From the NCBI GenBank assembly GCA_031216915.1, contig CM062296.1, positions 64,634,148 to 64,698,147 of the forward strand: DNA of 64,000 bases. Direction: 5' to 3'. The DNA is from Pictodentalium vernedei (taxonomy: Eukaryota; Mollusca; Scaphopoda; Dentaliida; Dentaliidae). Made by a program: the position numbers and the translations under genes. Below the pieces are notes generated by a model that was not told where the DNA came from, did not search any database, and worked only from the letters and a program-made list of their open reading frames with translations. This document shows, piece after piece, positions 31,906 to 43,397 of the stretch (position 1 is its first letter; the number at the start of each line of letters is the position of its first letter).

Positions 31906-33596
31906 TACGTTTATTCTATAATACTATACGTTTATTCTATATTTATACAAGACTAAGGTGGTAGAGCCGAATTAACAAACTATGATAACCCTTTCACTAA
32001 CAGGCTAAAAAAAACTAGGACCGACCGAGCTGTCTGGGGGTGGCAAACGGTGTAAGTTTTTGGACTCTTGCATTTTTAAAGAAGTCTGGCTGTTTTAAGC
32101 ATTTCAACACTGGTGCCCTGGAGGGTACCATTTCAGTCCAAACTGTCAACGGCGAAATGACCGAAACCATCCTGGCTTGTTGGATCACTACTGCTTCTAC
32201 ATCCTGCGAGTCATATGCTTGGCGTCTTCTACCGCTACGTCTAATATCGCCACCCTCTTCTTTTGGTCGTCATACGGAAATGACTGCCAGGCCATCCCCA
32301 ATACTAACTACGCCGTCATGTGAGAAGTATCCTCCAAAACGCAAATGCGATTATGGGTTATACCCCCTTCAGGACTACGCTCATGGCTCCCGTGCCCACA
32401 CACGACAAAATTGAAGAAGCCATAGACTTCATTGTCAGTATCCCCCGATAACATTCCTCCAAAACTAGAACATCACGCCAAAAGTTCCATACAATAATAA
32501 GACAAGTTTATAGATTATTCCTCAATGAAGTCTGGGCTCACGGCAATATGTCCGCATAAAATAAAACTATAGATTTCTACCAGCACTATCGTCTAATACG
32601 TATCTTCCAATAGCACACCGCCATACCATACGTATCCTCAGATACTCATACACCACTCACCAGGCTTCAGTCCCCAAAAGTCCGCAAATATTCGTATATG
32701 CCCATGTGGTAATGTTTTTAAGGCACGTTGTGACCTATCACATAAACACATCTCGGTGGTTTTAGCATATGCTGTGATGGACAGACAGCTGGTAGGCAAA
32801 GATCACACTCGTGTCAGCTTGATAAACGAAATGTATAGACAGATATCGGCGTCGGGAAATATAGCGATCTGACTGAATCTACTCACTGAGACAGGGGGTT
32901 GGCACCAGAAATAGCTATTAAATGACTAAATGTGCGGCGAGAGCAAGAATAGGCAGAAAGCGCTAACCACTCCATTCCCCCTCCAAAATAAAAAAACCCA
33001 ATCAAATACCCCCTCCCCCCCCCCCCCACAAAAACACCCCAAAACTCAATTCTGCTCCAAGCCCGAAGGTCTTCTCTACTGAAAGAAAGTCCGCACCCAT
33101 CTAACGGACCTTTGGAATACCTTACTTGGTTGAGAATCGTGTTGCTCGATACTACCCGCGTGCCACTACAGGAAGTACGGTGGCCTCTGTAATACTGAAT
33201 GGGCGGCAGATACACGTATCGCCCTAACAACACGCGGTACATATGTTGCAATAACACATTCATTATCGTGGTATTGCGAGGGTCGTACTTTTGAGTCACC
33301 ACGAGTTGTGACACCCACAAATACAGGTGGACATGAAATCCCCCAGAAATGTGTTGACGTGTACGAGCTATGCTACTTGCATAACACATCGCACAGACAT
33401 CTGTAACCCCCCCCCCCCCCCGCGCCCCCGTCCTTGCGGATTTTAGCGCCGGGAAATGTTGGTCCCAGGATTATCCTGTATCGAGTAACACAAAATGGGC
33501 TTCTTAATATTTTTTCAACGGGTTTAGCTCTTTGACAACCATACCAATACAGGTAACCTGAAATCCATACTCTTACTCTCTTTGAATTATGAGTAA
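31906..33596. other. No gene recognised
   Basis: Contains open frames (32040-32414 on +, 32883-33389 on -) without recognisable domains and interrupted by poly-C/poly-G tracts (near 33007 and 33408). They probably have no coding meaning. The region is inside or just downstream of the FN3 exon's donor side, thus intronic in the proposed minus-strand gene. Confidence 0.4.
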
Positions 33597-33649
33597 CTAT
33601 TTCTGTATTAATATAGCTGTTCTCTTTTCAATACGCTGATCATACTCAC

Positions 33650-35238
33650 CAAATACACCTTTCCTAGTTTTAAATTCTGTGCTGGAACATGCTTCATCGA
33701 AAGAAAATTGCAGTTTGTACACCACTGGGCAGCCATCTCGAATCTTATCCGACCGAGATATAACTCTTTGGATAAGGGAATCATGTCTTCTCATCTTCCA
33801 ATCCATCTCGTTGTGTTGTCTGTATATGACATTTCCTTCGGTTGCTCTGATAACACTCGCATCATTTACTCCGCTTGTATCATTTATTGACTGTTGCTCG
33901 GGTTTCTGCTTGCTTGACTTTCCTGGTTGTCGCTGTGAATTATCATTTTCCGCGATCTCTATGATATCACTAGAATCACTAAAGGGACCTTCCTCCCCAT
34001 CTTCACCAACAGCACGCACCTTAACCACGTATTTGGTGCCGCTTTCTAGGTTTCTAATTGTCAAGCTCGGAGAATCATTTTCAGTAAATGCGGTCCCGTT
34101 CCATCTGTTATCTTGAACCCTTTTAAATTTTACCTCGTAGATATCATTACGTGACTGTTGCTCGGGTTTCTCCCACAAGATAGAAACTGAATCACAAGTG
34201 CATGTATGCTTCCTTGGCTTTCCCGGTTGTCGGGGTAAATGGTCATTTTTCACGATCTCTATGATATCACTCGAATCACTAAAGGGGCCTTCCTCTCCAT
34301 CTTCACCAATAGCACGCACCTTAACAACATATTTGGCGCCGCTTTCTAGGTTTCTAATTGTCAAGCTCGGAGAATCATTTTCAGTGACTGTTGTTCCGTT
34401 CCACCTTTTATCTTCTACCTTTTTATATTTTACCTCGTAGATATCATTTATTGACTGTTGCTCGGGTTTCTCCCACAAGATAGAAACAGAATCACAAGTG
34501 TATGTCTGCTTCCTTGGCTTTCCAGGTTGTCGGGGTAAATGGTCATTTTTCACGATCTCTATGATATCACTCGAATCACTAAAGGGACCTTCCTCTCCAT
34601 CTTCACCAATAGCACGCACCTTAACAACATATTTGGCGCCGCTTTCTAGGTTTCTAATTGTCAAGCTCCTAGAATCATTTTCAGTGACTGCGGTTCCGTT
34701 CCACCTTTTATCTTCTACCTTTTTATATTTTACCTCGTAGATATCATTTATTGACTGTTGCTCGGGTTTCTCCCACAAGATAGACACTGAATCACAAGTG
34801 TATGTCTGCTTCCTTGGCTTTCCTGGCTGTCGATGTGAATTATCATTTTCTCCGATCACTATAATATCACTCGAATCACTGAAAGGTCCTTCCTCTCCAT
34901 TTTCATCAACTACACGCACCTTAAAAACATATTTTGCGCCATGTTCCATTTTGTTGACTGTGATGCTTTGAGAATCATCCTTTGTCCATGCTGTCCAGGT
35001 CCATCGTCTATCTTCTGATTTTCTGTATTTTACTTCATAGCAGTCATCCTTTTGACGTTGCCTAGGTTTTTCCCACGAGATAGAAACTGAATCATAAGTG
35101 CATGCATGTTTATATGGTTTTCCTGGCTGTCTTGTGTGAGCTTGGTTTGCTATGTCGTTGGTTCGAGAATCCATTGTTTCAATATCGTTGTGTAAATCGC
35201 TTCCAGACATCATTATGCTTCTAACATTCTATGTCACC
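33650..35238 (-). CDS. Large exon encoding four fibronectin type III repeats
   Basis: Coding starts at the ATG ending at 35213 (MMSGSDLHNDIETMDS). A pyrimidine-rich acceptor TTTGCATTTTAG precedes 35238, so the 5' leader is spliced. Four FN3 repeats begin near residues 29, 129, 229 and 329, each with QPGKPRK, CDSVSILWEKPEQ, DIYEVKYKK and GAKYVVKVRAIGEDGEEG followed by PFSDSSDII. A degenerate fifth start (QPGKSSKQKPEQQ) follows near 428, then a low-complexity linker. The donor is TTTG|GTGAGTATG (last exon base 33650), phase 1. The frame continues only 13 codons beyond it. It joins in phase to the P-loop exon at 19322-19500, predicting an intracellular FN3-GTPase protein with no signal peptide. 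Repeats 2 and 3 are nearly identical in DNA (300-bp unit), a recent duplication. FN3 modules bind partners; the target is unknown. Confidence 0.8.
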
Positions 35239-36027
35239 CTAAAATGCAAAGAAAAGGGAAAACATTGTCAAAGATCTAAAATGCAAACAGTAATTGGAAT
35301 ATAAATTTCGAAGCGTTCTGTTTTCCTGTCGACTTTTGTAAGTGTTGTACTTTACTATCGATGACACAGATTGTGCCCAGTGACATGTCAAGAGCTATTA
35401 ATAGAATGTATCTAGTGTTTTTGAGTGGATACCGAAAAATATCTCATGAGTGACCAAGACAAATGATTATTTTTCGGAAGCCTTTTGTTATTGTTCTTTT
35501 TCAAACTGTTCCTCCTCTATTTTTTCCGCCGTCAATTTTGTCTGTTGTACTGCTCAAAAACAAGCTGTACGATCTCAACCAAATTTGGCATACTTATGTA
35601 ATGCCGTAAAATCTGGTGAAATGAGGTATCTTTCACGTCTTTTTTCAAACACTCAGTCTGCGCTTGATGTCCACACAATTAGAGCATAATATGACACACC
35701 GAAATCACCACACAGATATTTCAAAATTAACCTCTGTGGACCCAAAATTAAATGAATATAGCATTGTTTTCTTCATAATTCACTAACTTCAAGGGCAAAT
35801 TTGTCTAATTCGAGGGCAGCTGTAACAATTAATTTTGTATGGATAGATGCAACAGTGATTGCAGAAGAAAGTTACTGTTTACTTTTTAACCTCAGTTTTA
35901 ACCCTCAAGCACAATGAGGGCGAAAATAAGAGTACCGTTCGGTAATGCCTTTGTTTGTTTGTTTTTTTTTCTATCATTTTTGAAAGGGTTAATTCTAAAC
36001 ACTTAGCTTTCCTATATGTATAAATGC
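35239..36027. other. Probable 5' intron/promoter side of the FN3 gene; no gene recognised
   Basis: Lies upstream of the FN3 exon on the minus strand. A first non-coding exon and promoter are expected here or further right but no TATA-like or initiator site could be assigned. The + frame at 35450-35689 has no recognised domain. Segment 35800-35990 (GTAACAATTAATTTTGTATG, TTTTTAACCTCAGTTTTAAC) is repeated in diverged form at 36420-36610. Confidence 0.4.
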
Positions 36028-36275
36028 TTAACCCTTTACCCAACGTAACGGCCAAAACCGGCCAGCGCTATTCTCAAAAATCGCCAATTAATTTCAAAAT
36101 ATTTTCATTTTTTGTCTCAAAAACATAGGTTATGACCCTCGTTGGAACGAGCTCCTCGAGCTCGTTCCAACGAGGGTCATAACCTATGTTTTTGAGACAA
36201 AAAATGAAAAAAATTAGTTATTCAAGAATTTTTTTTGCAAGTGTCGTCTGCTTTTCAGGTTAGGTAAAGGGTTAA
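36028..36275 (+). mobile_element. TTAA MITE, subfamily A (copy c)
   Basis: TTAA ends. CCCTTTACCCAACGTAACGG on the left, CAGGTTAGGTAAAGGG on the right. Perfect central palindrome with CATAGGTTATGACC and GTTGGAACGAGCTC. Confidence 0.95.
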
Positions 36276-36734
36276 TAATCAAATCCACTGTATATGTTAC
36301 GCTCTGTGGCTTAACCCACTCTATGCTTTGGGCACTTAAAGAATAGTACTGTCCCAAAAAATTGATTTTAGTGGTTGTTGCAAATGTTTGTACTGATTTG
36401 CTCTAACTGCAAGGTTGTTGTAGCAATTATTTTGGTATGGGTAAGTGCAACAATGGTTGCAGAAGGAAGTTATTGTTTATTTTTTAATCTCAGATTTAAC
36501 CTTCAATTACAATGAGCGTGCGAATAAGAGTATCATTTGAAAATACCCAAATTAGTCAACTTTAGATGCTTTTTTCTATCATTTTCGAAAGGGTTAATTT
36601 CAAACAAATTGCTTTGCTGTATGCTGTTTGTCTTTTCACATTAAAAGGTTGGGAAAACCCGTAATTTGTCCAACAAATTACATTTCTCTTAGTTTTTATC
36701 CAAAATTGCTAAATTAATGACCTCGAAAATACAT

Positions 36735-36880
36735 ATTAGATACATTTGATATTGACAGCATGTGTACCATTTTAGATACATTTGATATTGACAGCATGTG
36801 TACCATTTTAACTACATTTGATACTGACAGCATGTGTACCATTTAACAACATTTGATATTGTTAGCATGTGTACCATTTT
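36735..36880 (+). repeat. 38-bp minisatellite derived from RT motif A
   Basis: Four units of ACATTTGATATTGACAGCAT followed by GTGTACCATTTTAGAT. Translated, a unit reads TFDIDSMCTIL, matching motif A of the Penelope-like RT (TLDIDSMYTNI at about 11040). It directly precedes the RT remnant at 36.88 kb. Confidence 0.75.
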
Positions 36881-37367
36881 TGAAATTGATAAAAGAGTTA
36901 ACTCTGTAAACACCCATCTAGAAAATAACCCGATGCAAAACTCCCGGATGAACATATTTTAGATCAATCAGAGGGGTACTGAAAAGGTAAATGACCCTCA
37001 GGTTAATGGAGAAAATTACTTATATACATTGGGTTGTCATTTGGATGAATGATTCAGTCTTCCTTTTCCAAAGAGGTAACTTGCAGAATGGGTGGAAATG
37101 CAAATAATTCTCGCGTTTTTCTCGGTCATTTGATGACATTTCTATCAACTGAGAACATTCAAGAAACGATTGCAATGAACTTTTAAAAATTTGAAACAAC
37201 CATGACCCAAAGGCCTTGGTACAGAAATTTCGTATTAAATTGCGACTCATTAAAGATCTCTATTTAGATTAAAAATTTCAAATGGCAACAGAAAGATTAT
37301 TCGCGAATCTAGGTACTTTACTGGATACTCTCTAGAGGATAGGACATACATTCATAAAGAGCGTGAT
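36881..37367 (+). pseudogene. Penelope-like RT remnant, second copy
   Basis: GAAATTGATAAAAGAGTTAA and CATCTAGAAAATAACCC align with the RT of the 10-12 kb element (around 11075-11110). A following GGTAAATGACCCTCAGGTTA resembles the segment before motif B. The motif C region near 37110 reads RSFDDISIN then EHSRND after a stop (compare YLDDIFIIWEHSKED). Stops occur throughout. It is much older than the 8.65-kb copy and is cut by the MITE at 37368. Confidence 0.7.
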
Positions 37368-37617
37368 TTAACCCTTTACCCAACGTAATAGTCAAAACCT
37401 GTCAGCGCTAATCTCAAAAATCGCCAATCAATTTTCATTATTTTTTTCATTTTTTGTCTAAAAAAAATAGGTTATGACACCTCATTGGAACGAGCTCGTC
37501 GCGTTCATTTCAGTGAGGGGGCCATAACCTATGTTTTGAGGCACAAAATGAAAAAAGACAGTTATTCAAGATTTTTTTACACGTGTCGTCTGCTTTGCAT
37601 GTTAGGTAAAGGGTTAC
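37368..37617 (+). mobile_element. TTAA MITE, subfamily A (copy d)
   Basis: TTAA on the left; the right site has mutated to TTAC. The decayed palindrome keeps CATTGGAACGAGCTCG. Inserted into the Penelope-like remnant. Confidence 0.85.
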
Positions 37618-38139
37618 GACGAACTTATGAAGACTGCTAGGAAGCGTTTGGGTTTGACATCCCAGTGAACCATGTTAGGTTGGAGAAATCTATTTTGTAC
37701 CATTTTTCTACAATGATTGTCCAAGAGCAATCCAATAGAAAACATTCGCCCCTTATATGTCCCGAGGTTATGTGCTCCATACTTAAATCTGCTATAAAAG
37801 GGCAAGATTTTACTCATCTGACGCGTCATTCACTAAAGTGCCAAAACTTTGAAGAGACAAAATATGAAACGAGGAAAATGCTACCTTCAAGGACGACTTC
37901 AATGGGTATTGTCAAATGTCTACTGCACCAATGACTCGCATACTTGTTTCCATGTTACTTTGTGGTGCAAACATATATAACGACATGACGGATGCACAAG
38001 AATGCCACACGGTCACACAGATCTTATTTTAAAATGCTAAAAAACACAAGCTTGAAAACACCTCCGACTTCAGACATACAAGAGAACGTGAATTCCTTTG
38101 TATCATTAAACAATGGTTTGGCAATTAAAACAGTACCCG
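37618..38139 (+). other. Possible continuation of Penelope-like remnant
   Basis: The frame 37665-37934 (LEKSILYHFSTMIVQEQ, then SAIKGQDFTHLTRH) has no recognised domain. It follows the RT remnant and may be its decayed linker, but no GIY-YIG motif is seen. Confidence 0.3.
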
Positions 38140-38306
38140 AAATAAATTATATAGAGAGTAATCGCTTGACTGGACTGGTTACGTGAAATAATTCACGAGA
38201 GGTGAGGGACGTTGTACAAACACGAGTGCTTTACAATATAGTCCCTCGCCTCGAATGAAGTATTTCACGTAACCAGTCCAGTCAAGCGATTACTCTGTTT
38301 ATTATT
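38140..38306. repeat. Hairpin, about 50-bp arms
   Basis: TCGCTTGACTGGACTGGTTA pairs with AACCAGTCCAGTCAAGCG. The loop of about 60 bases has CACGAGAGGTGAGGGAC and GTCCCTCGCCTCG, a second imperfect stem. Confidence 0.9.
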
Positions 38307-38333
38307 TTTCCTTATTAACGATAATTATATTAT

Positions 38334-38470
38334 TTAACCCTTTACTTAACGTAACGACCAGAACCGGCCAGCGCTATTCTCAAAAATCGCCAATTAATTT
38401 TCATTATTGTTTTCATTTTTTGTCTTTAAAACATAGGTTATGACCCCTCATTGGAACGACCTTATTGACC
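38334..38470 (+). mobile_element. TTAA MITE, subfamily A, truncated left half (copy e)
   Basis: TTAACCCTTTACTTAACG start and TAGGTTATGACCCCTCATTG. It stops within the palindrome core near 38465 and is joined to unrelated sequence, so the right half is deleted. Confidence 0.85.
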
Positions 38471-38479
38471 TTGACCCAT

Positions 38480-38700
38480 ATTTTGAATTTCCATCGAGTG
38501 TCGACTCCTGTGGTGTTGGCCCCAGATCCGAACGTCATACCATGCCTGAGGTATGAGCGTGACCTATTTTCAAAACACCCCTACGGACACCCATAATATC
38601 CCAACAATATGAAGAAGAAGAAGAAGAAGAAGAAGAAGAAGAAGAAGAAGATGAAGAAAATAAAAGAAAAAAAAATTCTACAAAGACAATAGTATGAGAC
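38480..38700 (+). repeat. Repeat unit ending in (GAA)n, copy 1
   Basis: Contains CATACCATGCCTGAGGTATG, GCGTGACCTATTTTCAAAAC and CCCCTACGGACACCC, a (GAA)n tract, then AAAGACAATAGTATGAGAC. The same order occurs at 58.15-58.56 kb, so this is a dispersed element with an internal purine tract. Confidence 0.7.
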
Positions 38701-38747
38701 TAACGAGGCGACAAGGAGACTTGTATTTGCGGATACAGATTTAGTTG

Positions 38748-38999
38748 TTAACCCTTTCCCCAACGTAACGGCCAAAACCGGCCAGCGCTATTCTCAAAAA
38801 TCGCCAATTAATTTTCAGTATTTTTTTAATTTTTTGTCTCAAAAACATAGGTTATGACCCCTCGTTGGAACGAGCTCGTCGAGCTCGTTCCAACGAGGGG
38901 TCATAACCTATGTTTTTGAGACAAAAAATGAAAAAAATTAGTTATTCAAGAATTATTTTTGCAAGTGTCGTCTGCTTTTCAGGTTAGGTAAAGGGTTAA
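38748..38999 (+). mobile_element. TTAA MITE, subfamily A (copy f), best-preserved
   Basis: TTAA on both sides. The central palindrome is perfect: CTCAAAAACATAGGTTATGA, then CCCCTCGTTGGAACGAGCTC, then its inverse, about 100 bases in all. The tight match implies recent insertion. Confidence 0.95.
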
Positions 39000-39450
39000 T
39001 TCGAAGATCGAAAAACATGTTCAGTGAGACGGACTTCTTGGTTTGATTTGTAACAGGGAAGTCGCGTAGTTTTCATGGAATAAACCAAATGAGTGCGACG
39101 TTGGGCACGGAAACGTCCACATCGCAACTCGTATTCCGTGCTCATTCAGTCGATGGTAGCACATCACTTATTTATGACAGAGAAAAACGTAGTTTCTGGG
39201 GAGAATGGAAGTGCTGCAAAGAAATTAGAGGATCGAATAAAACCACGTTCAGTGAAATGGACCACTCGGTTTCATTTGGAACAGGAAAGCCGCGTATTTT
39301 ACACAGAATAAATCGACCGTGTGTGACGTTGGGAGCGGACAAGTCACCATCGCAACCCGCACTACATGTTCATTCAGGCGGTGACAGCACATCATGGCAA
39401 AGAGAGACACAGTTTCTTGGGAGAATGGAAATGCCACACAGAAGTTAAGA
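39000..39450 (+). repeat. Two-copy tandem repeat, about 230 bp
   Basis: CACGTTCAGTGAAATGGACC and GGAGAATGGAAATGCCACAC in the second unit (39234-39450) match GTTCAGTGAGACGGAC and GGAGAATGGAAGTGCTGC in the first (39013-39215). Frames of 60-120 codons across it have no domain. Confidence 0.7.
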
Positions 39451-40113
39451 CTTTACTTCAGCGCTTAGAAAAGCAACCATTCCAGGAAATTGACACACTC
39501 GCAAATAGTTTGAAGATATAAAATGGTCCGTTTTACTACTGCTGAAGAATAAGTCTTCTGTGAATGGGATGCGGCTGGAACTTTTTGACAAATGCCAACC
39601 ATTCTTTGTAGATATTGCCTATAATACAAAATGCTTTTTCATGTATTCAGATGCATTGAAGTTACAGGGAGGGACAGGGAGGCCGTTATGTACCCCATTT
39701 TTATAAAGCAGTGCACGTGTCTTAACAAAACAAATGGTGCCCATTCTGCATACTGCACAATGCGTTGATTAGCATTGAGTTACTCCCCTTTGAACGATTT
39801 TACACGTATGTGAATACATGTAAAATTGCAGGCTTTCATGAGCTAGTGACGCCCTCGCAAATCGGGTTGTATATCTGTGCGCCGATATCATAGGGAGCTG
39901 CGGTATACCGATATTCGCACGCGCACTATGCGCGTGCGAATTTCGATATCGTATAATGCCCTCGTTTAAACTTGCCCCACCTCAACCCATTTCTGAAAAC
40001 ATTCCACTGCCACTAACATGTTCGTCCTTTGCCTTTAACCAATCAGGGTTGTTAACGTGTAGTCAAGTCATTGATCTTTTCTACTCAGAAGTCAGAACTT
40101 GGGGATGGCACAT
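39451..40113. other. No gene recognised; small hairpin at 39905-39952
   Basis: The hairpin pairs CGATATTCGCACGCGC with GCGCGTGCGAATTTCG. Otherwise no feature. Confidence 0.5.
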
Positions 40114-40360
40114 GGCTGCCACTATAGGTACAAGCATTTAACACTGAATTCCCCATACCCCAGACCTGCCACTTTTGGTACAAAATTAACATAGGATTTT
40201 AAAATCGTTTTCCTAGCTCCAAAAATACCACTATGGATACAAAAATGCTACTATAGGTACAACCCCCCTATGGAGAATCCACTTTTAATTTTGAACCTAT
40301 AGTGGCAGCATTTGGGTATGGGAAATTCAGTGTTAAATGATTGTACCTATAGTGGCAGCC
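40114..40360. mobile_element. MITE with 47-bp terminal inverted repeats
   Basis: Left end GGCTGCCACTATAGGTACAA, then CATTTAACACTGAATTCCCC. The right end is its inverse with about three mismatches. The 150-base interior repeats ACTATAGGTACAA-like motifs. No clear target duplication, so the superfamily is unassigned. Confidence 0.8.
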
Positions 40361-40867
40361 TTCGCTACTTGTGTGGAAAGGGCCATGCGGTTTAATGACA
40401 TTACCAGAAGCTGCCTGAACCTGAATTGAACCGATAAAATATCTGTGTAAAGCTGCAGTTTCCTATAGATGCAAATGTACAAATGCTAAAGCAAGCGTGC
40501 AAAGATCGGATTACCGTGTTCTGGTCTGAACTCTGCAATTGCACCTGCCTAAAGGTAAAAGCGTAGCAATGAATTTCAAATGTAAACATGATAACACTGT
40601 TCATTTATTCAATATGATTTTCATTTCCAAAATTGCCCATTATCAGACTCGGCTGATATGGCTCCATTCTCGGTTGATATTACGGCGATCTCGATCGACA
40701 TGCACCAGCATAGAGTTGCCCCTTTGATATGTTACTAGGTGCAACTCGTTTGTTTACATCGAAATGTTCACAGTTATTAGCCGAACGCAATAGAAAAACT
40801 GAAGTTACCAGACATTGTGTAGTACTTTGGAACAGCATTGCGGAGAGAGAGAGGGAGAGAGTGTTAC
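40361..40867. other. No gene recognised
   Basis: Short frames only. It ends in a (GA)n tract bordering the large inverted-repeat element. Confidence 0.4.
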
Positions 40868-42029
40868 AACCCACTTTGTAATAAAAGTTGCAAAATGTAA
40901 TAATTATTACAAAAAGCAACTACTTGGACGGGGAAAACGTTGCAATATGTAATAATTATTACAAAATGCAACTACCTGGACGGGAAAATGTTGCAAAATG
41001 TAATAAACTTTTTTTTCAAAGGGGCACTTTTTTTTCAAAGGGGAAATCCGAAACTAATTCATGTTATTATACAACTATTAAAATAAATTTGTGTCTCTAT
41101 GATTCTACGACTGTGTTCGGGTATGTTATATGCATTTCTACGCGTATTTAAGCGAGTTTCATATATGTCCGAAGTTTTATTACAAAATGAAAGTACTTGG
41201 ACTGGAAAAACGTTGCAAAATGTAATAATTATTACAAAATGCAACAACATGGACTGGAAAAACGTTGCAAAATGTAATAAATGTTACAAACTGCAACTAC
41301 ATCGACTGGAAAAACGTTGCAAAATGTAATAAAATATTTTCAAACAGAGCAATCAAACTAATTTATTGTATTATGATATTATTATAGCAAATTGTATTTT
41401 AATGTCTTAACAAAATGCTGTCAATGCGTATTGTTTGTAGAGATGACCACTGGTGACCAGTATAGTGGCGATGACAAGTAATGGCAAGTGATCGTCTTTC
41501 TGGATCTCTAGTGATCGTTGGGAGCGAGTTAAGGATTAGAGGGCTATGAGTACTAACCACACTGAGGCCTCACCTCACACCCTTCACATCCTCATACGAG
41601 ATGATGATTGGTGATCGCCATTGACGATCATCAGGGATGCCTAGTGATCGATTATGGCGATCTCAAGTGATCGTTACTGGCAATCATCAGTGATCATCTC
41701 CCTGTGTGAGGATGACAGGGCTGTGAGGAGAGGCCCCATTGAGTCCCCACCTCACAGCCGTCACATCCATATTTCGCTCCCAACGATCACTAAAGATCAC
41801 AGGTATCCCAGAGTTGACCGGATCAGAACCAGATTAACCACAACAACAGCAAATCACCACCAGACATCGTAGGGCAGCGATTTATAGAAATTTCATTCTT
41901 TATGATTTTGGGTGTATAAATCGGGGACCAACATGTAAATGTCTGGTGGGTGTAGTGGTTTGCTATAGGTGTATTGATTTTACTAGGCTTTGACGCACTG
42001 TTATTTATTGGGTTTTTTCGACACTTTCA

Positions 42030-42325
42030 ACATCCAGGATCATATCGTGTCGGTGGAGGAAGCCGGAGTGCTGGTATAGAACTGCCGAACAGCGGCGAGT
42101 AACTGTCAGACTCTCCAACGCGCTAACCTGTGTTAGCATTGGTTGAAGGCGTGTGCACCATCGGCGTGTTATTCGTCTTAGCACACTTTGTCATCGTGTT
42201 CCCACATAAGCAATCCGGATTAAGTGACTTGCTCAAGAACACAGGGTGAGTGACACGGACCCGGCTCGAACTTTTGACCATTCGGTCTCAAGTTCGACAA
42301 AGTAGTCAGTGTGCTTGAACTCGCT
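42030..42325 (-). repeat. SINE with tRNA-like head (copy G, diverged)
   Basis: Read on minus: a degraded head with AAAAGTTCGAGCCGGG (box B-like), GTGTTCTTGAGCAAGTCACT, then the body up to GGCTTCCTCCACCGACACG. It is clearly the family at 53-61 kb but older. Confidence 0.7.
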
Positions 42326-43397
42326 GAAATGAATAAAGAAATTTTGAGTGAAGCAGCTGAACTGATTGGGTGAACAACGTGTTATTAATTATTGTTTGTT
42401 TGTGTGTGTGGGGGGGGGGGGGGGTTGGGGGTTGGGTGGTGGTTACGCGCAATGAAGGCACTCGTGTGCCGTCTATATGGGCGCGAGCTCCACTTACATC
42501 CTAAATTACTTATATATTTTCCATGCAAAGTCGTAAGCCATGACAGGCGGGAACAAGAGAACCGAGAAGGCCGCCAAGACACAAAGAGCCACCCGCCCAT
42601 GAGACGGAGAAGAACGAGGGAGGAGACCACAATACCCATCCACCATTTGGAGTCAACGAGGAGAACCACAGGCGCCCTCCACTCGCGACTCGGGCTGCAG
42701 CGTCCAGACCTAGACCACCCATTCGACATCACCCCGAATGATGAAGGGAATTGGCGTTGTCATCAGGAAAGTCGCTCACTTGACTGTTGTCCGTTAATTC
42801 CGTTGATATTGAGCGTCTTGAATCACTGAGCCAGGTAGACTGAGCCAGCAAACGCAGCTATCCCATCCCAAGGATAGTCGTACTAATCTAGGACCGGGGC
42901 TACTGATCGGAACAGCCCTCTCGCTGGGCCCGAACAACGTCCTGAAACTCAGCTCCGCGGACAACGACAGTGCGCCCAACATGACGTCGCCCACTTCATA
43001 GCTCCTCTAACAGTTTCCCACTCTTGATGCCTGTTTGTTTTTCATTCACATGCACCATGTATTAAGCATCCACACCAGCCAGCGATGCAAGCGGTGCGCA
43101 CTGTATATAGCCATACGACTAGAGTTGGCCATTGAACCTACAGTTGTTGTGTTAGCGACAGGACATTGGGGTGCTGGGGTCCGGGAGGAGCGGAGGTCCG
43201 GAGGTGGGTGAGGATAAGTTGGTTATATAACATACCACGAGCGTGTCCGGTATGCAAGGGGACAGGAGAATGAATAACTTTGGGCCTTAAGTCAGACACC
43301 TTAACGCTTCTGGCGACAACCAGAAAGGTGAATTGTAGTTTACAGCCCGGGCGGAAAGTCCCAGGTGCACATGGCACACCCATTCCCAGCCTACACC
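42326..43397. other. No gene recognised
   Basis: Interior of the inverted-repeat structure. Poly-G at 42409-42424. Frames of up to 145 codons on both strands overlap each other and lack domains. Confidence 0.4.

Noticed and set aside
31089..33389. Frames of 60-168 codons as a host gene
   Set aside because: Interrupted by homopolymer tracts, no domain recognised, and no supporting splice sites.
33679..34740. Open frames on + opposite the FN3 exon (145 and 80 codons)
   Set aside because: They are antisense shadows of the FN3 repeats and repeat every 300 bases with them.
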